64,000 nucleotides of DNA, taken from positions 1 through 64,000 of the forward strand of contig JAXJPR010000041.1 in NCBI GenBank assembly GCA_036311565.1, written 5' to 3'. A program made the position numbers and the translations under genes. This document shows positions 7,845 to 16,809 of the stretch, piece by piece. Source of the DNA: Fimousia sp036311565 (GTDB taxonomy: Bacteria > Bacillota > Clostridia > Lachnospirales > Lachnospiraceae). Position 1 is the stretch's first letter; each line of letters opens with the position of its first letter. Under the pieces are notes generated by a model. That model saw only the letters and a list, made by a program, of their open reading frames with translations, was not told where the DNA came from and did not search any database.

Positions 7845-9212
7845 ATGGAAAAGATTATTCATTATATAAAAAAACATAACTTAATAAACAATGGAGATAA
7901 AATTGTGATTGCATTTTCCGGGGGACCAGATTCTGTTTATTTAATGCTGGTCTTATTAAAACTTCGTGATCAAATGGGGCTTTCTCTGGGAGCGGTCCAC
8001 ATCAATCACCGACTATTAAAAGAAGCACAGGAACAGGCAGAATTTGCACAGGATTTTTGTGCGCAGCATGAAGTGCCGTTTTATTGTTTTGAAAAAGATA
8101 TTCACCGATATGCAAAAGAAGAAAAAATTTCTGTGGAAGAAGCAGGCAGAAAATTCAGGTATCAAAAGTTTTATCAAGTAGCGGATGAACTGGGGTATGA
8201 TTCGGTAGCTCTTGCCCATCATCGCAGTGACCTTTCAGAAACGGTAGTATACCGGATGGCGAGAGGAACTGGATGGAAAGGAATGGCAGGAATTCGTCCG
8301 AGACAAAACAGGCTGATTCGTCCGCTTTTGTGTATATCGAAAGAGGAAATCTTAGAGGAACTAAAAAACCAAAAGCAAAGTTATAATATAGATCCTTCTA
8401 ATGCTGAGACTGTATATGCCAGAAATAAGATTCGTCATAACGTTCTTCCGGAACTGAATAAAGTAAATGCCCAGGCATCCGATCATATTGCAGAGCTTGC
8501 AGAGCAGATGGAAGAACTTGGGGCCTATATAGAAGGACATTTAAGTCAGGCATGGAAGGATTGTGTATCTGTGGAAAATGGTATTTGCAGAATTTGTAGG
8601 AGTAAATTAAAAGAGTATCATTTATTTATGCAAAAAGAAGTATTAAAAAAAGCTCTTTCAGAAGTTGCAGGAAGTGAGAAGAATCTGACGAGAAGTCATG
8701 TAGAGCATCTGCTGGATTTGCTGGATGCGCAGACGGGCAGGGAGAAGGATTTTCCTTATAAAGTATGGGCCTTGCGGCAATACGATGAACTAGTAATCCA
8801 AAAAAGACAAGAAACAGTGTCTGGCAAGATCATACTTTCTGGGGAAGGAGATTTTGAAATTCCATTTGCCAGCGGCTGGATGAATGTAAAAATTTTTCCT
8901 AAGAAAGAGGAAGAGTTTTCGCGAAAAATGTATACGAAAACATTTGACTATGATAAAGTTATGAAGAGTGTGGTCGTGCGAACCTGGAAAAAAGACGATT
9001 ACTTTGTCATGAACCAGGAGGGACAGAGAAAAAAACTAAATCGGTATTTTATCGATCAGAAAGTTCCCAAAGACCAGAGAGAAAAAATTCCGTTGGTAGC
9101 TGATGGAAATCATATTTTATGGATTATCGGTGGAAGAATCAGCGGAGAATATAAAGTGACTGAAGATACAAAAAGGGTGTTGCAGTTAACGTGGACACAA
9201 ATGGAGGAATGA
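7845..9212 (+). CDS. tilS: tRNA(Ile)-lysidine synthase
   Basis: TilS (455 residues) attaches lysine to C34 of tRNA-Ile(CAU) so that it reads AUA; it is essential. The N-type ATP-pyrophosphatase loop SGGPDS is at 25-30, followed by the family motifs HINHRLL and ALAHHRSD. The central helical domain spans about 215-320. The C-terminal TilS_C domain (about 375-455) has VRTWKKDDYF, KKLNRYFIDQKVP and WIIGGRISGEYKV. It begins 9 bases after the spoIIE-like gene and precedes hpt, the conserved tilS-hpt-ftsH order. Confidence 0.96.
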   Translation: MEKIIHYIKKHNLINNGDKIVIAFSGGPDSVYLMLVLLKLRDQMGLSLGAVHINHRLLKEAQEQAEFAQDFCAQHEVPFYCFEKDIHRYAKEEKISVEEAGRKFRYQKFYQVADELGYDSVALAHHRSDLSETVVYRMARGTGWKGMAGIRPRQNRLIRPLLCISKEEILEELKNQKQSYNIDPSNAETVYARNKIRHNVLPELNKVNAQASDHIAELAEQMEELGAYIEGHLSQAWKDCVSVENGICRICRSKLKEYHLFMQKEVLKKALSEVAGSEKNLTRSHVEHLLDLLDAQTGREKDFPYKVWALRQYDELVIQKRQETVSGKIILSGEGDFEIPFASGWMNVKIFPKKEEEFSRKMYTKTFDYDKVMKSVVVRTWKKDDYFVMNQEGQRKKLNRYFIDQKVPKDQREKIPLVADGNHILWIIGGRISGEYKVTEDTKRVLQLTWTQMEE

Positions 9213-9215
9213 GTT

Positions 9216-9737
9216 ATGGAACATAAGATCAGCGTATTAATTTCAGAAGAACAAGTAGATGCTAAAATTCGCGAATTAGGAGCACAAATCAGTAAAGAAT
9301 ATGAAGGAGAAGCCGTTCACTTAGTATGTATTCTTAAGGGAAGTGTATTTATCACTTGTGAACTGGCCAAAAGAATTACTGTTCCGGTGACGATGGACTT
9401 TATGTCAATTTCCAGCTATGGAGACGGAACAAAATCATCTGGAGTCGTAAAATTGTCAAAAGACCTGGACGAAACAATTGAAGGAAAACATGTCATTGTT
9501 ATTGAAGATATTATTGACTCTGGTCGTACACTTAGCTATTTATTGCCAGTATTAAGAGAAAGAAAACCAAAAAGCTTAAAGCTGCTGGCATTTTTGGATA
9601 AACCAGAACGAAGAGTAAAAGAGGTTCCAGTGGATTATACTGGTTTTGAAATTCCAGATGAATTCGTAGTTGGATATGGTCTTGATTATGCTCAGAAATA
9701 TAGAAATCTTCCATATGTTGGTATTGTGGAAGTGTAA
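9216..9737 (+). CDS. hpt: Hypoxanthine phosphoribosyltransferase
   Basis: The 173-residue enzyme converts hypoxanthine or guanine plus PRPP to IMP or GMP. The PRPP-binding signature VIVIEDIIDSGRTLSYLL is at about 95-112, preceded by CILKGSVFITCEL (loop I) and FMSISSYGDGTKSSG (flexible loop II). The C-terminal VVGYGLDYAQKYRNLPYVG is characteristic of bacterial Hpt. It starts 3 bases after tilS with an AATGGAGGAATG signal. It complements the purine salvage operon at 51.5-55.6 kb, whose PNPs release the bases it uses. Confidence 0.97.
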   Translation: MEHKISVLISEEQVDAKIRELGAQISKEYEGEAVHLVCILKGSVFITCELAKRITVPVTMDFMSISSYGDGTKSSGVVKLSKDLDETIEGKHVIVIEDIIDSGRTLSYLLPVLRERKPKSLKLLAFLDKPERRVKEVPVDYTGFEIPDEFVVGYGLDYAQKYRNLPYVGIVEV

Positions 9738-9760
9738 AAACTGCATACTATAAATAAACA

Positions 9761-9794
9761 TGACGGCGATGCCCATATGGACATCGCCATGTCA
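9761..9794 (+). other. Hairpin between hpt and ftsH
   Basis: An imperfect inverted repeat (TGAC-GGCGATG ... CATCGCC-ATGTCA, two-base bulge) with a CCATATGG centre. No T-run follows, so it is not a standard terminator. It ends 20 bases before the ftsH start codon and could be an mRNA-stability or leader structure. Confidence 0.5.
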
Positions 9795-9813
9795 ATGAAA
9801 GGAGAGAAGTGAC

Positions 9814-11622
9814 TTGAATAAGAAAAGGGGAAATGGCATTTATTTCTTTACGCTTATTATTGCAGTCGTTTTGCTGTACTACCTTGGAACTGGTGCTAAG
9901 AGCAGCGGAGAAGGGTATACAGAATACCAGTTTTATGAGGACTTAAAAGATGATAAGGTAAGTGAAATTGTCATAGAACAAAATCAGGAAGTGCCAACTG
10001 GAAAAGTAAAAGTCAAGATTGGCGATGAATATGAAAGTTTTGCTGTCAGCGATGTGAATGATTTTCAAGATGAATTGGAAGAAAAAGAACCCGGAACAAA
10101 ATATGAGTTAAGTGGAATTGATCATTCCATGGACTGGCTTGTAAATCTTCTGCCCAACCTGCTGTTAGTCGGAATGTTAATTTTTATGATGGCCGTGATG
10201 ATTCGTCAAAATGGTGGAAACAGCAAAATGGCTGATTTTGGAAAGAGCCGTGCGAAGCTGGCAAAAGAGGACGGCATTAAGATCACATTTGCAGATGTTG
10301 CAGGTTTAGATGAAGAAAAAGAAAGTCTCCAGGAAGTGGTAGATTTTCTAAAAACACCAGGTAAATACATTGAAGTTGGAGCCAGAATTCCAAAAGGAGT
10401 TCTTCTTGTAGGACCTCCGGGAACAGGGAAGACCTTAATCGCAAAAGCAGTAGCAGGAGAAGCGGGAGTACCATTCTTTAGTATTTCTGGTTCTGATTTT
10501 GTAGAAATGTTTGTAGGGGTCGGAGCATCCCGTGTCAGAGATTTGTTTGAAGAAGCAAAGAAAAATGCTCCATGTATTGTTTTTATTGACGAAATCGATG
10601 CAGTAGGGCGCCGAAGAGGAAGCGGTCTTGGCGGAGGCCATGATGAAAGAGAACAGACGCTAAATCAGCTTCTTGTAGAAATGGATGGTTTTGGAGTCAA
10701 TCAGGGAATCATCGTTTTGGCAGCAACGAACCGTGCAGATATTTTAGATCCTGCTATTATGCGTCCGGGGCGTTTTGATAGAAAAGTTGCAGTGGGACGT
10801 CCGGATGTTAAAGGAAGAGAAGAAATTCTGAAAGTACATGTCCGCAAGAAACCATTAGGGGATGATGTGGATTTGTATGAAATTGCAAGAACAACAGCTG
10901 GATTTGTTGGTGCAGATTTAGAGAATCTGATGAATGAGGCGGCTATCAATGCAGCAAGAGATGCCAGAAAATTTATCCGCAAAGAAGATATCGATGCAGC
11001 ATTTATTAAAGTTGGCGTTGGAACAGAGAAAAAGAGCCGTTTGGTACCAGAAAGCGAGCGCAAGATTACTGCTTATCATGAATCCGGCCATGCACTTTTA
11101 TTCCATCTTTTGCCAGATGTTGGACCGGTGTATACGGTTTCTATTATTCCAACAGGCGTAGGAGCGGCAGGATATACAATGCCTCTTCCTGAAAATGATA
11201 ATATTTTCATGACAAAAGGAAAACTTCTGCAGGATATTATGGTTTCTTTAGGAGGACGTATTGCGGAAGAACTGATTTTTGATGATGTAACAACTGGTGC
11301 ATCCCAGGATATTAAACATGTAACGGAAACAGCCCGTAAGATGGTAACACAGTATGGAATGTCTGAAAAACTAGGACTTTTGCATTATGGATCTGATGAT
11401 CAGGAAGAAGTATTTTTAGGGAAAAATATTGGGCATGAAAAATTATATGGCGAAGAAGTTACTTCCTTAATTGATAAAGAAGTTCAGAATATTGTAGACG
11501 ATTGTTATAAAAAAGCAAAAGAGTTAATCGTAGAAAATATGGATAAACTTCATAAATGTGCTGAACTTTTATTAGAAAAAGAAAGAATTGATCAGGAAGA
11601 GTTTGAAGCATTGTTTGATTAA
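9814..11622 (+). CDS. ftsH: ATP-dependent zinc metalloprotease FtsH
   Basis: FtsH (602 residues) is the membrane-anchored AAA+ protease that degrades misfolded membrane and regulatory proteins. Two transmembrane helices (about 10-25 and 108-131) flank an extracytoplasmic domain. The AAA+ module shows Walker A GPPGTGKT at 200-207, Walker B IVFIDEIDA and second region of homology NRADILDPAIMRPGRFDR. The zinc site HESGH is at 422-426. It starts with TTG, supported by an AAAGGAGAG ribosome binding site 10 bases upstream; no ATG gives a better start. The C-terminal tail is short. It follows hpt, as in Bacillus. Confidence 0.96.
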   Translation: MNKKRGNGIYFFTLIIAVVLLYYLGTGAKSSGEGYTEYQFYEDLKDDKVSEIVIEQNQEVPTGKVKVKIGDEYESFAVSDVNDFQDELEEKEPGTKYELSGIDHSMDWLVNLLPNLLLVGMLIFMMAVMIRQNGGNSKMADFGKSRAKLAKEDGIKITFADVAGLDEEKESLQEVVDFLKTPGKYIEVGARIPKGVLLVGPPGTGKTLIAKAVAGEAGVPFFSISGSDFVEMFVGVGASRVRDLFEEAKKNAPCIVFIDEIDAVGRRRGSGLGGGHDEREQTLNQLLVEMDGFGVNQGIIVLAATNRADILDPAIMRPGRFDRKVAVGRPDVKGREEILKVHVRKKPLGDDVDLYEIARTTAGFVGADLENLMNEAAINAARDARKFIRKEDIDAAFIKVGVGTEKKSRLVPESERKITAYHESGHALLFHLLPDVGPVYTVSIIPTGVGAAGYTMPLPENDNIFMTKGKLLQDIMVSLGGRIAEELIFDDVTTGASQDIKHVTETARKMVTQYGMSEKLGLLHYGSDDQEEVFLGKNIGHEKLYGEEVTSLIDKEVQNIVDDCYKKAKELIVENMDKLHKCAELLLEKERIDQEEFEALFD

Positions 11623-11979
11623 AATGTATAATTTTCAATGAAAAAAGTAAAATTTGTAGTTAAAAATGCGAATGGGGAAAAGTGGGATAAACGAATTGCA
11701 CAAAAAACTTTTTAAAATTTATTAATATTTATGCACACTTTTTCGAGGTTATATGTATAATAATACTTGTAACCCCCCCAATACATTATATAGTTTTTTG
11801 CTACACCCAATAAGTAACAAAATACCTTCTCCAAAAAGGGCAGCTTAGCAGCTGCTCTTTTTACGTGTAGAAAAAATATGCATATAATGAAACATGAAAG
11901 AAATTACAGGTTTGCTAGTTGTGTATACAAGAAAGTTATATTAAAATATAAATATTAGTTTGAAAGGGAAGTTTGATTT
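11623..11979 (+). ncRNA. Gap with a possible small RNA (about 11768-11864)
   Basis: There is no coding frame in this 357-base gap. A possible -10 TATAAT at 11755-11762 with a weak -35 is followed about 70 bases later by a strong intrinsic terminator at 11833-11864 (13-bp stem aaaaagggcagct/agctgctcttttt, loop TAGC). The transcript would be about 95 bases and has a C-rich stretch (aaccccccca, 11769-11779). It may be a small RNA, or simply the 3' end of ftsH with its terminator. No known RNA family was recognised. Confidence 0.35.
11833..11864 (+). terminator. Strong intrinsic terminator downstream of ftsH
   Basis: A 13-bp stem with one G-U pair and a TAGC loop, with T-run built into the 3' arm. 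It ends ftsH transcription or the small transcript proposed at about 11768. Confidence 0.85.
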
Positions 11980-14094
11980 ATGAAAAAAGTTTCGATTGCA
12001 GAAAAATTGCATGCATATATATTTCATCGGAAGCCGTTGATCCGTACGGAAGCTTTTTTTTCGGATAATACCAGATTCTATCAGAATCCAGAAGAGCCTA
12101 CACAAGAAGATGACGTTACGATCCGCTTTCGAACGATCAGGTACAATGTTGATGAAGTGTATATCGTTGTAAACAAAGAAAAACGTTTGATGACTCGTGC
12201 AAAATCCGATCAATATTTTGATTTTTATGAGATCGTAATTCCAGCAAGTGAAGAAAATTTAGAGTATTATTTTCAGATCTGCGCCAATGGAAGCTGTTTA
12301 TATTATAACCGCAAAGGCACGATGAGAGAGAATGATGATACTTATAATTTTTCTATTGTAAAGAATTTTTCAACACCAAAATGGGCAAAATCTGCAGTTA
12401 TGTATCAGATTTTTGTGGATCGTTTTTATAATGGAGATAAAAGCAATGATGTATTAGAAGATGAATATATATACATCAATGAAACGACGAAGAAGGTGGA
12501 TAACTGGGGAAAATATCCGGCGACCATGGGCGTGAGAGAATTCTATGGAGGAGATCTCCAGGGTGTTATGGATAAACTGGATTATCTGCAGGATTTAGGA
12601 GTGGATGTTATTTATTTAAATCCAATCTTTGTATCACCTTCCAATCATAAATATGATATTCAGGATTACGATTATGTTGATCCACATTTCGGAAAAATTG
12701 TAGTAGATGAAGGGGAACTGGTAAAAGAAGGAGAAAACAGTAATAAAAATGCCAGCCGTTATATTTGTCGTGTCACGGATAAACGTAATCTGGAAGCCAG
12801 TAACCAGTTGTTTGCACAGTTAGTGGAAGAAATTCATAAACGAGGCATGCGTATTATTTTAGATGGTGTATTTAACCATTGTGGTTCCTTTAATAAATGG
12901 ATGGATCGTGAACGAATTTATGAAGGTGCTGAAGGATATGAAAAAGGAGCTTATATTTCCAAAGAGAGTCCATATCATACATTTTTTAAGTTTTATGATA
13001 ATGAAGAACGTTTTTGGCCATACAATTCCTCCTATGATGGATGGTGGGGGCATGATACTTTGCCAAAATTAAACTACGAAGATTCTGATAAGCTATATCA
13101 GTATATTCTTGATATTGCGAAAAAATGGATTTCTCCGCCATATAATATAGACGGATGGCGTCTGGATGTGGCTGCGGATTTAGGACATTCCAATGAATAT
13201 AACCATAAGTTCTGGAAAGATTTTAGAAAAGCAGTAAAAGAGGTAAATCCGGAAGCTTTGATTTTAGCAGAACATTACGGAGATGTAGCACCATGGCTTC
13301 AAGGGGATGAATGGGATTCCGTTATGAACTATGATGCCTTTATGGAACCGCTTACCTGGTTCTTAACAGGTATGGAAAAACACAGTGATGAATACCGTGG
13401 AGATTTAGATGGAAATTATCAGACATTCCATGATGCTATGAAACATCATATGTCCAGATTCCACTATCCATCTATTCAGGTCTCTATGAATGAGTTATCT
13501 AATCATGACCACTCCAGATTTCTGACCAGAACGAATAAAAAGGTAGGAAGAACACAGTCTGTAGGTGCGGACGCAGCAGATGTTGGAACATCAAAAGGAG
13601 TCTTTCGAGAAGCTGTATTAATGCAGATGACATGGCCAGGAGCTCCTACGGTCTACTATGGAGATGAAGCAGGAGTAACTGGATGGACAGATCCAGACAA
13701 CCGAAGAACTTATCCATGGGGAAAAGAAGATATGGATCTGGTCTTATTTCATAAGAGTATGATTAAGATTCATAAAAAATATCCAGCATTTATGGAAGGT
13801 TCCCTGAAATTCTTATATGGAGAAAGAAATGTATTCTGCTATGGACGTTTTACCGATCAGGATTTCGCTGTTGTTATTTTAAATAACAATGACCAGGCGA
13901 AAAAACTGACCGTGCCTGTTTGGCAGATTGGTGTTACAGATGATTATGAAATGCAGCAGATCATGCTGACCATTGAAGAAGGACATACCGAAGATAAAGT
14001 GAATTATCCGGTGGAAAATGGTGTTATGAAAATCACAATGCCAAAATATTCTGGTATAGTTTTGCATGCAGTTTTCACAAATAAAGAAAAATAA
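11980..14094 (+). CDS. Cytosolic GH13 alpha-amylase/neopullulanase-like enzyme
   Basis: This 704-residue glycoside hydrolase has an N-terminal CBM34-like beta domain (about 30-130) ahead of a GH13 barrel, the plan of neopullulanase, cyclomaltodextrinase and maltogenic amylase. The barrel starts WAKSAVMYQIFVDRFYNGD. Catalytic residues are visible: the nucleophile Asp in GWRLDVAAD (about 395), the acid/base Glu in ILAEHYGD (about 430) and the transition-state Asp in LSNHDHSRF (about 509). The sequence ILDGVFNHCG is conserved region I. There is no signal peptide, so it acts on imported maltodextrins in the cytosol. It is monocistronic. Exact specificity is not readable. Confidence 0.92.
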   Translation: MKKVSIAEKLHAYIFHRKPLIRTEAFFSDNTRFYQNPEEPTQEDDVTIRFRTIRYNVDEVYIVVNKEKRLMTRAKSDQYFDFYEIVIPASEENLEYYFQICANGSCLYYNRKGTMRENDDTYNFSIVKNFSTPKWAKSAVMYQIFVDRFYNGDKSNDVLEDEYIYINETTKKVDNWGKYPATMGVREFYGGDLQGVMDKLDYLQDLGVDVIYLNPIFVSPSNHKYDIQDYDYVDPHFGKIVVDEGELVKEGENSNKNASRYICRVTDKRNLEASNQLFAQLVEEIHKRGMRIILDGVFNHCGSFNKWMDRERIYEGAEGYEKGAYISKESPYHTFFKFYDNEERFWPYNSSYDGWWGHDTLPKLNYEDSDKLYQYILDIAKKWISPPYNIDGWRLDVAADLGHSNEYNHKFWKDFRKAVKEVNPEALILAEHYGDVAPWLQGDEWDSVMNYDAFMEPLTWFLTGMEKHSDEYRGDLDGNYQTFHDAMKHHMSRFHYPSIQVSMNELSNHDHSRFLTRTNKKVGRTQSVGADAADVGTSKGVFREAVLMQMTWPGAPTVYYGDEAGVTGWTDPDNRRTYPWGKEDMDLVLFHKSMIKIHKKYPAFMEGSLKFLYGERNVFCYGRFTDQDFAVVILNNNDQAKKLTVPVWQIGVTDDYEMQQIMLTIEEGHTEDKVNYPVENGVMKITMPKYSGIVLHAVFTNKEK

Positions 14095-14117
14095 TGAAAA
14101 AATCCATTAGGTGATAA

Positions 14118-14156
14118 CTGGCTCAACAAACGGTTTTAAGCCGTTTGTTGAGCCAG
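14118..14156. other. Perfect 16-bp inverted repeat after the amylase gene
   Basis: The arms ctggctcaacaaacgg (14118-14133) and ccgtttgttgagccag (14141-14156) match exactly around a 7-base loop. Neither strand has a following T-run, so it is either a processed 3'-end stabiliser, a weak terminator or a protein-binding palindrome. Confidence 0.7.
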
Positions 14157-14200
14157 AAAATGGTTGTAAGAAAATTTTTTAAAAAATTTCAAAAAAGTAC

Positions 14201-14229
14201 TTGCATTTTTTAGAAAAGGCTAGTATAAT
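14201..14229 (+). promoter_or_regulatory. Promoter of the five-tRNA operon
   Basis: TTGCAT (14201-14206) and TATAAT (14224-14229) are separated by 17 bases, 22 bases upstream of tRNA-Tyr. Confidence 0.85.
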
Positions 14230-14251
14230 TAACAACTGTCAGATGGTTCTT

Positions 14252-14333
14252 GGATGGATTCCCGAGTGGCCAAAGGGGGCAGACTGTAAATCTGTTGGCA
14301 ACGCCTTCGAAGGTTCGAATCCTTCTCCATCCA
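14252..14333 (+). tRNA. tRNA-Tyr (GTA)
   Basis: An 82-base class II tRNA with acceptor GGATGGA/TCCATCC and long variable arm. The anticodon is GTA in the loop TGTAAAT. First gene of the tRNA operon. No CCA is encoded. Confidence 0.96.
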
Positions 14334-14350
14334 CTATCCTTTTTGGATAT

Positions 14351-14437
14351 GCCGGCGTGGCGGAACTGGCAGACGCACAGGACTTAAAATCCTGCGGGAC
14401 TTATACTCCCGTACCGGTTCGATTCCGGTCGCCGGCA
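14351..14437 (+). tRNA. tRNA-Leu (TAA)
   Basis: An 87-base class II tRNA with acceptor GCCGGCG/CGCCGGC, anticodon stem CAGGA/TCCTG around CTTAAAA (anticodon TAA) and the long variable arm expected of Leu. Discriminator A. Confidence 0.96.
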
Positions 14438-14458
14438 TTTGTCATCAGACAAATGCAT

Positions 14459-14529
14459 GCGGGTGTAGTTCAATGGTAGAACACTAGCCTTCCAAGCTAG
14501 ATACGTGGGTTCGATTCCCATCACCCGCT
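14459..14529 (+). tRNA. tRNA-Gly (TCC)
   Basis: A 71-base tRNA with acceptor GCGGGTG/CACCCGC, short D loop, anticodon stem CTAGC/GCTAG around CTTCCAA (anticodon TCC) and T arm TGGG/CCCA. Confidence 0.96.
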
Positions 14530-14564
14530 TTTCTTTTTGCAAAAGCGAAAAGTTCATATGGTTT

Positions 14565-14637
<73 letters not shown>

Positions 14638-14643
14638 TTTTAA

Positions 14644-14716
14644 GCGCGAGTGGCTCAGTTGGTGGAGCACGACCTTGCCAAGGTCGGGGTCGCGGGTTCG
14701 AGTCCCGTCTCGCGCT
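14644..14716 (+). tRNA. tRNA-Gly (GCC)
   Basis: A 73-base tRNA with acceptor GCGCGAG/CTCGCGC and anticodon stem CGACC/GGTCG around TTGCCAA (anticodon GCC). Last gene of the operon, only 6 bases after tRNA-Phe. Confidence 0.96.
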
Positions 14717-14724
14717 TCTTTTTT

Positions 14725-14767
14725 ACCCTGAAAACCGTTTATTGAAATGGTTTTTAGGGTTTTTTCA
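14725..14767 (+). terminator. Terminator of the tRNA operon
   Basis: A 16-bp stem with two G-U pairs (accctgaaaaccgttt/aaatggtttttagggt), ATTG loop, then TTTTTC. Confidence 0.9.
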
Positions 14768-14941
14768 TTTCTTTCAGTATTGCATATGTGATGATGAAGA
14801 AATGGTAAATTTTATTATTTATGTGTACCTATTAATACTTCAAATGAAAATCATTATGAGATATTCAAATTCCTATCTTGTATGTATGAAAATAAGAGAT
14901 GTTCATGTGAAATGTCTCTTATTTTTTGCCAGAAAACGCCA

Positions 14942-14970
14942 TTGACTGGAGAATTTTATTATTTTATATT
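14942..14970 (+). promoter_or_regulatory. Probable promoter of the radical SAM operon
   Basis: TTGACT (14942-14947) and TATATT (14965-14970) lie 17 bases apart, 85 bases upstream of the start codon at 15055. It would serve the radical SAM, nth and exonuclease genes. Confidence 0.55.
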
Positions 14971-15054
14971 ATAATACTCAGGAACACATGTAGGACAAAA
15001 GAAGAAATTGAGAAATTAAAAGAGAAATACTTAGAAGCATAAAAGGAGGATGGC

Positions 15055-16809
15055 ATGAAGCTTTTATTATGTGCATTAAACGCAAAGTATATTCATTCTA
15101 ATCTGGCAGTTTACAGTCTGATGGCTTATGCGAAAAAAGCTCCTATGGATATTCAATTAGCGGAATATACCATTAATAACCGAACAGAAGAAATTTTAAA
15201 AGAAATATACAGAGAAAAGCCGGATATTGTAGCATTTTCCTGTTATATCTGGAATATTGATCAAATTTATGAATTGACGGCAGAACTTCATAAAGTGGCG
15301 CCTCACATTTCTATTTGGCTGGGCGGCCCAGAAGTTTCTTATGACGCCAAAAAAGTATTGAATAAACATCCGGAGATCAGCCTTGTCATGGTGGGAGAAG
15401 GAGAAGAGACTTTTTATGAACTTATCAGGCAGTGGGATAATTCTAAGAAAGAATTAGAAAATATAAAAGGGATTGCCTATCGAGAACATGAACAGATAAA
15501 GGAAAATCCTCCTCGAGGTCAACTGGATATGGATAAACTTCCATTTGTATATGAAGATCTTACAAAATTTAAAAATAAAATTATATATTATGAAACAAGC
15601 AGAGGATGTCCATTCTCCTGCAGTTACTGTTTATCATCTATTGATAAAAGAGTACGGTTTCGTAGTTTTTCACTTGTCCGGCAAGAACTGCAGTTTTTCC
15701 TGGAACACAAAGTGAAACAGGTAAAATTTGTAGACCGTACTTTTAATTGCAATCATAAACATGCGAGACAGATTTGGGAATATATCACAGAACATGATAA
15801 CGGGGTGACTAATTTCCATTTTGAAATTGCTGCTGATTTACTGAGAGAAGAAGATATTAATCTGTTCAAGAAGATGCGTCCAGGACTGATTCAGTTAGAA
15901 ATCGGTGTACAATCTACCCACCAGCAGACTATTCAGGAAATCAGGCGTACCATGGATTTGGAAAAATTAAAGGAACTGGTTGCAAGAGTAAAGAAAAATG
16001 GAAATATTCATCAGCATCTGGATCTGATCGCGGGGCTTCCTTATGAAGATTATGAAACTTTTACAAAATCATTTGATGAAGTATTCGCCATGGAACCAGA
16101 CCAGTTACAGTTAGGCTTTTTAAAAGTATTAAAAGGATCTTATATACATGAAAAGAAACACGACTATGAAATTGTCTATGGAAACCGGTCACCGTATGAA
16201 GTACTGAGGACAAAATGGATGACCTATGACGACATTCTTAAATTAAAAGAAGTCGAAGAAATGGTGGAGTTGTATTATAATAGTGCACAATATACCAAAA
16301 CGCTGCCGTATTTATTGAAATTTGCCCAAAGACCATTTGATTTTTTTGAAGATCTGGCAGAATTTTATTATGGAAATTATCAGATTGGAGTAAAACATTC
16401 CCGGTTATCTTATTATGAGATTTTAAGAGCATTTGCACTAGAGCGTTATAAAGAAGTGAAAGAACGGGTATTAAATGAACTATTAGTGTATGATCTATAT
16501 TTAAGGGAAAATGTAAAAAAACGGCCAGAATGGACAGATACCATACCGTTAGAGAAAAAAGAAGCCACACGGTTCTACCGCATGGAGGATACAAAAGAAT
16601 ATTTTCCAGAAATGAAGCCATACGATTCCAAAATAGCTGCAGGAAATGCTCATGTAGAAAAATTTTTCATTGATGTAGATTCTTATAAAGAGAAAGAATG
16701 GTGGGCTTTATTTAACTATCATGCAAGAAATCCATTGACCTATGAAGCCGATGTAAAAGAAGTGAAAGGAATATTAGATGGAACAGGAAAGAGTTTTAGA
16801 GATTTGTAA
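15055..16809 (+). CDS. B12-binding domain radical SAM protein (DUF4080)
   Basis: This 584-residue protein joins an N-terminal cobalamin-binding-like Rossmann domain (about 1-140, KLLLCALNAKYIHSNLAVYS ... SIWLGGPEVSYDA) to a radical SAM barrel whose cluster motif CxxxCxxC (GCPFSCSYC) is at about 184-192. The C-terminal part (about 370-584) matches DUF4080. Related enzymes carry out B12-dependent methylation or other radical reactions, but this subfamily has no known substrate. It is widespread in Lachnospiraceae. Its 3' end overlaps nth by 32 bases, so the two are co-expressed. Confidence 0.88.
   Translation: MKLLLCALNAKYIHSNLAVYSLMAYAKKAPMDIQLAEYTINNRTEEILKEIYREKPDIVAFSCYIWNIDQIYELTAELHKVAPHISIWLGGPEVSYDAKKVLNKHPEISLVMVGEGEETFYELIRQWDNSKKELENIKGIAYREHEQIKENPPRGQLDMDKLPFVYEDLTKFKNKIIYYETSRGCPFSCSYCLSSIDKRVRFRSFSLVRQELQFFLEHKVKQVKFVDRTFNCNHKHARQIWEYITEHDNGVTNFHFEIAADLLREEDINLFKKMRPGLIQLEIGVQSTHQQTIQEIRRTMDLEKLKELVARVKKNGNIHQHLDLIAGLPYEDYETFTKSFDEVFAMEPDQLQLGFLKVLKGSYIHEKKHDYEIVYGNRSPYEVLRTKWMTYDDILKLKEVEEMVELYYNSAQYTKTLPYLLKFAQRPFDFFEDLAEFYYGNYQIGVKHSRLSYYEILRAFALERYKEVKERVLNELLVYDLYLRENVKKRPEWTDTIPLEKKEATRFYRMEDTKEYFPEMKPYDSKIAAGNAHVEKFFIDVDSYKEKEWWALFNYHARNPLTYEADVKEVKGILDGTGKSFRDL

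Noticed and set aside
14888..14928. Hairpin aaaataagaga/tctcttatttt as a terminator for another gene
   Set aside because: No gene precedes it apart from the tRNA operon, which already has its own terminator; it is left unassigned.
14997..15044. C-terminal-looking frame ending KEEIEKLKEKYLEA before the radical SAM gene
   Set aside because: There is no start codon or ribosome binding site, and the ATG just upstream is followed by a stop. It is at most a remnant.
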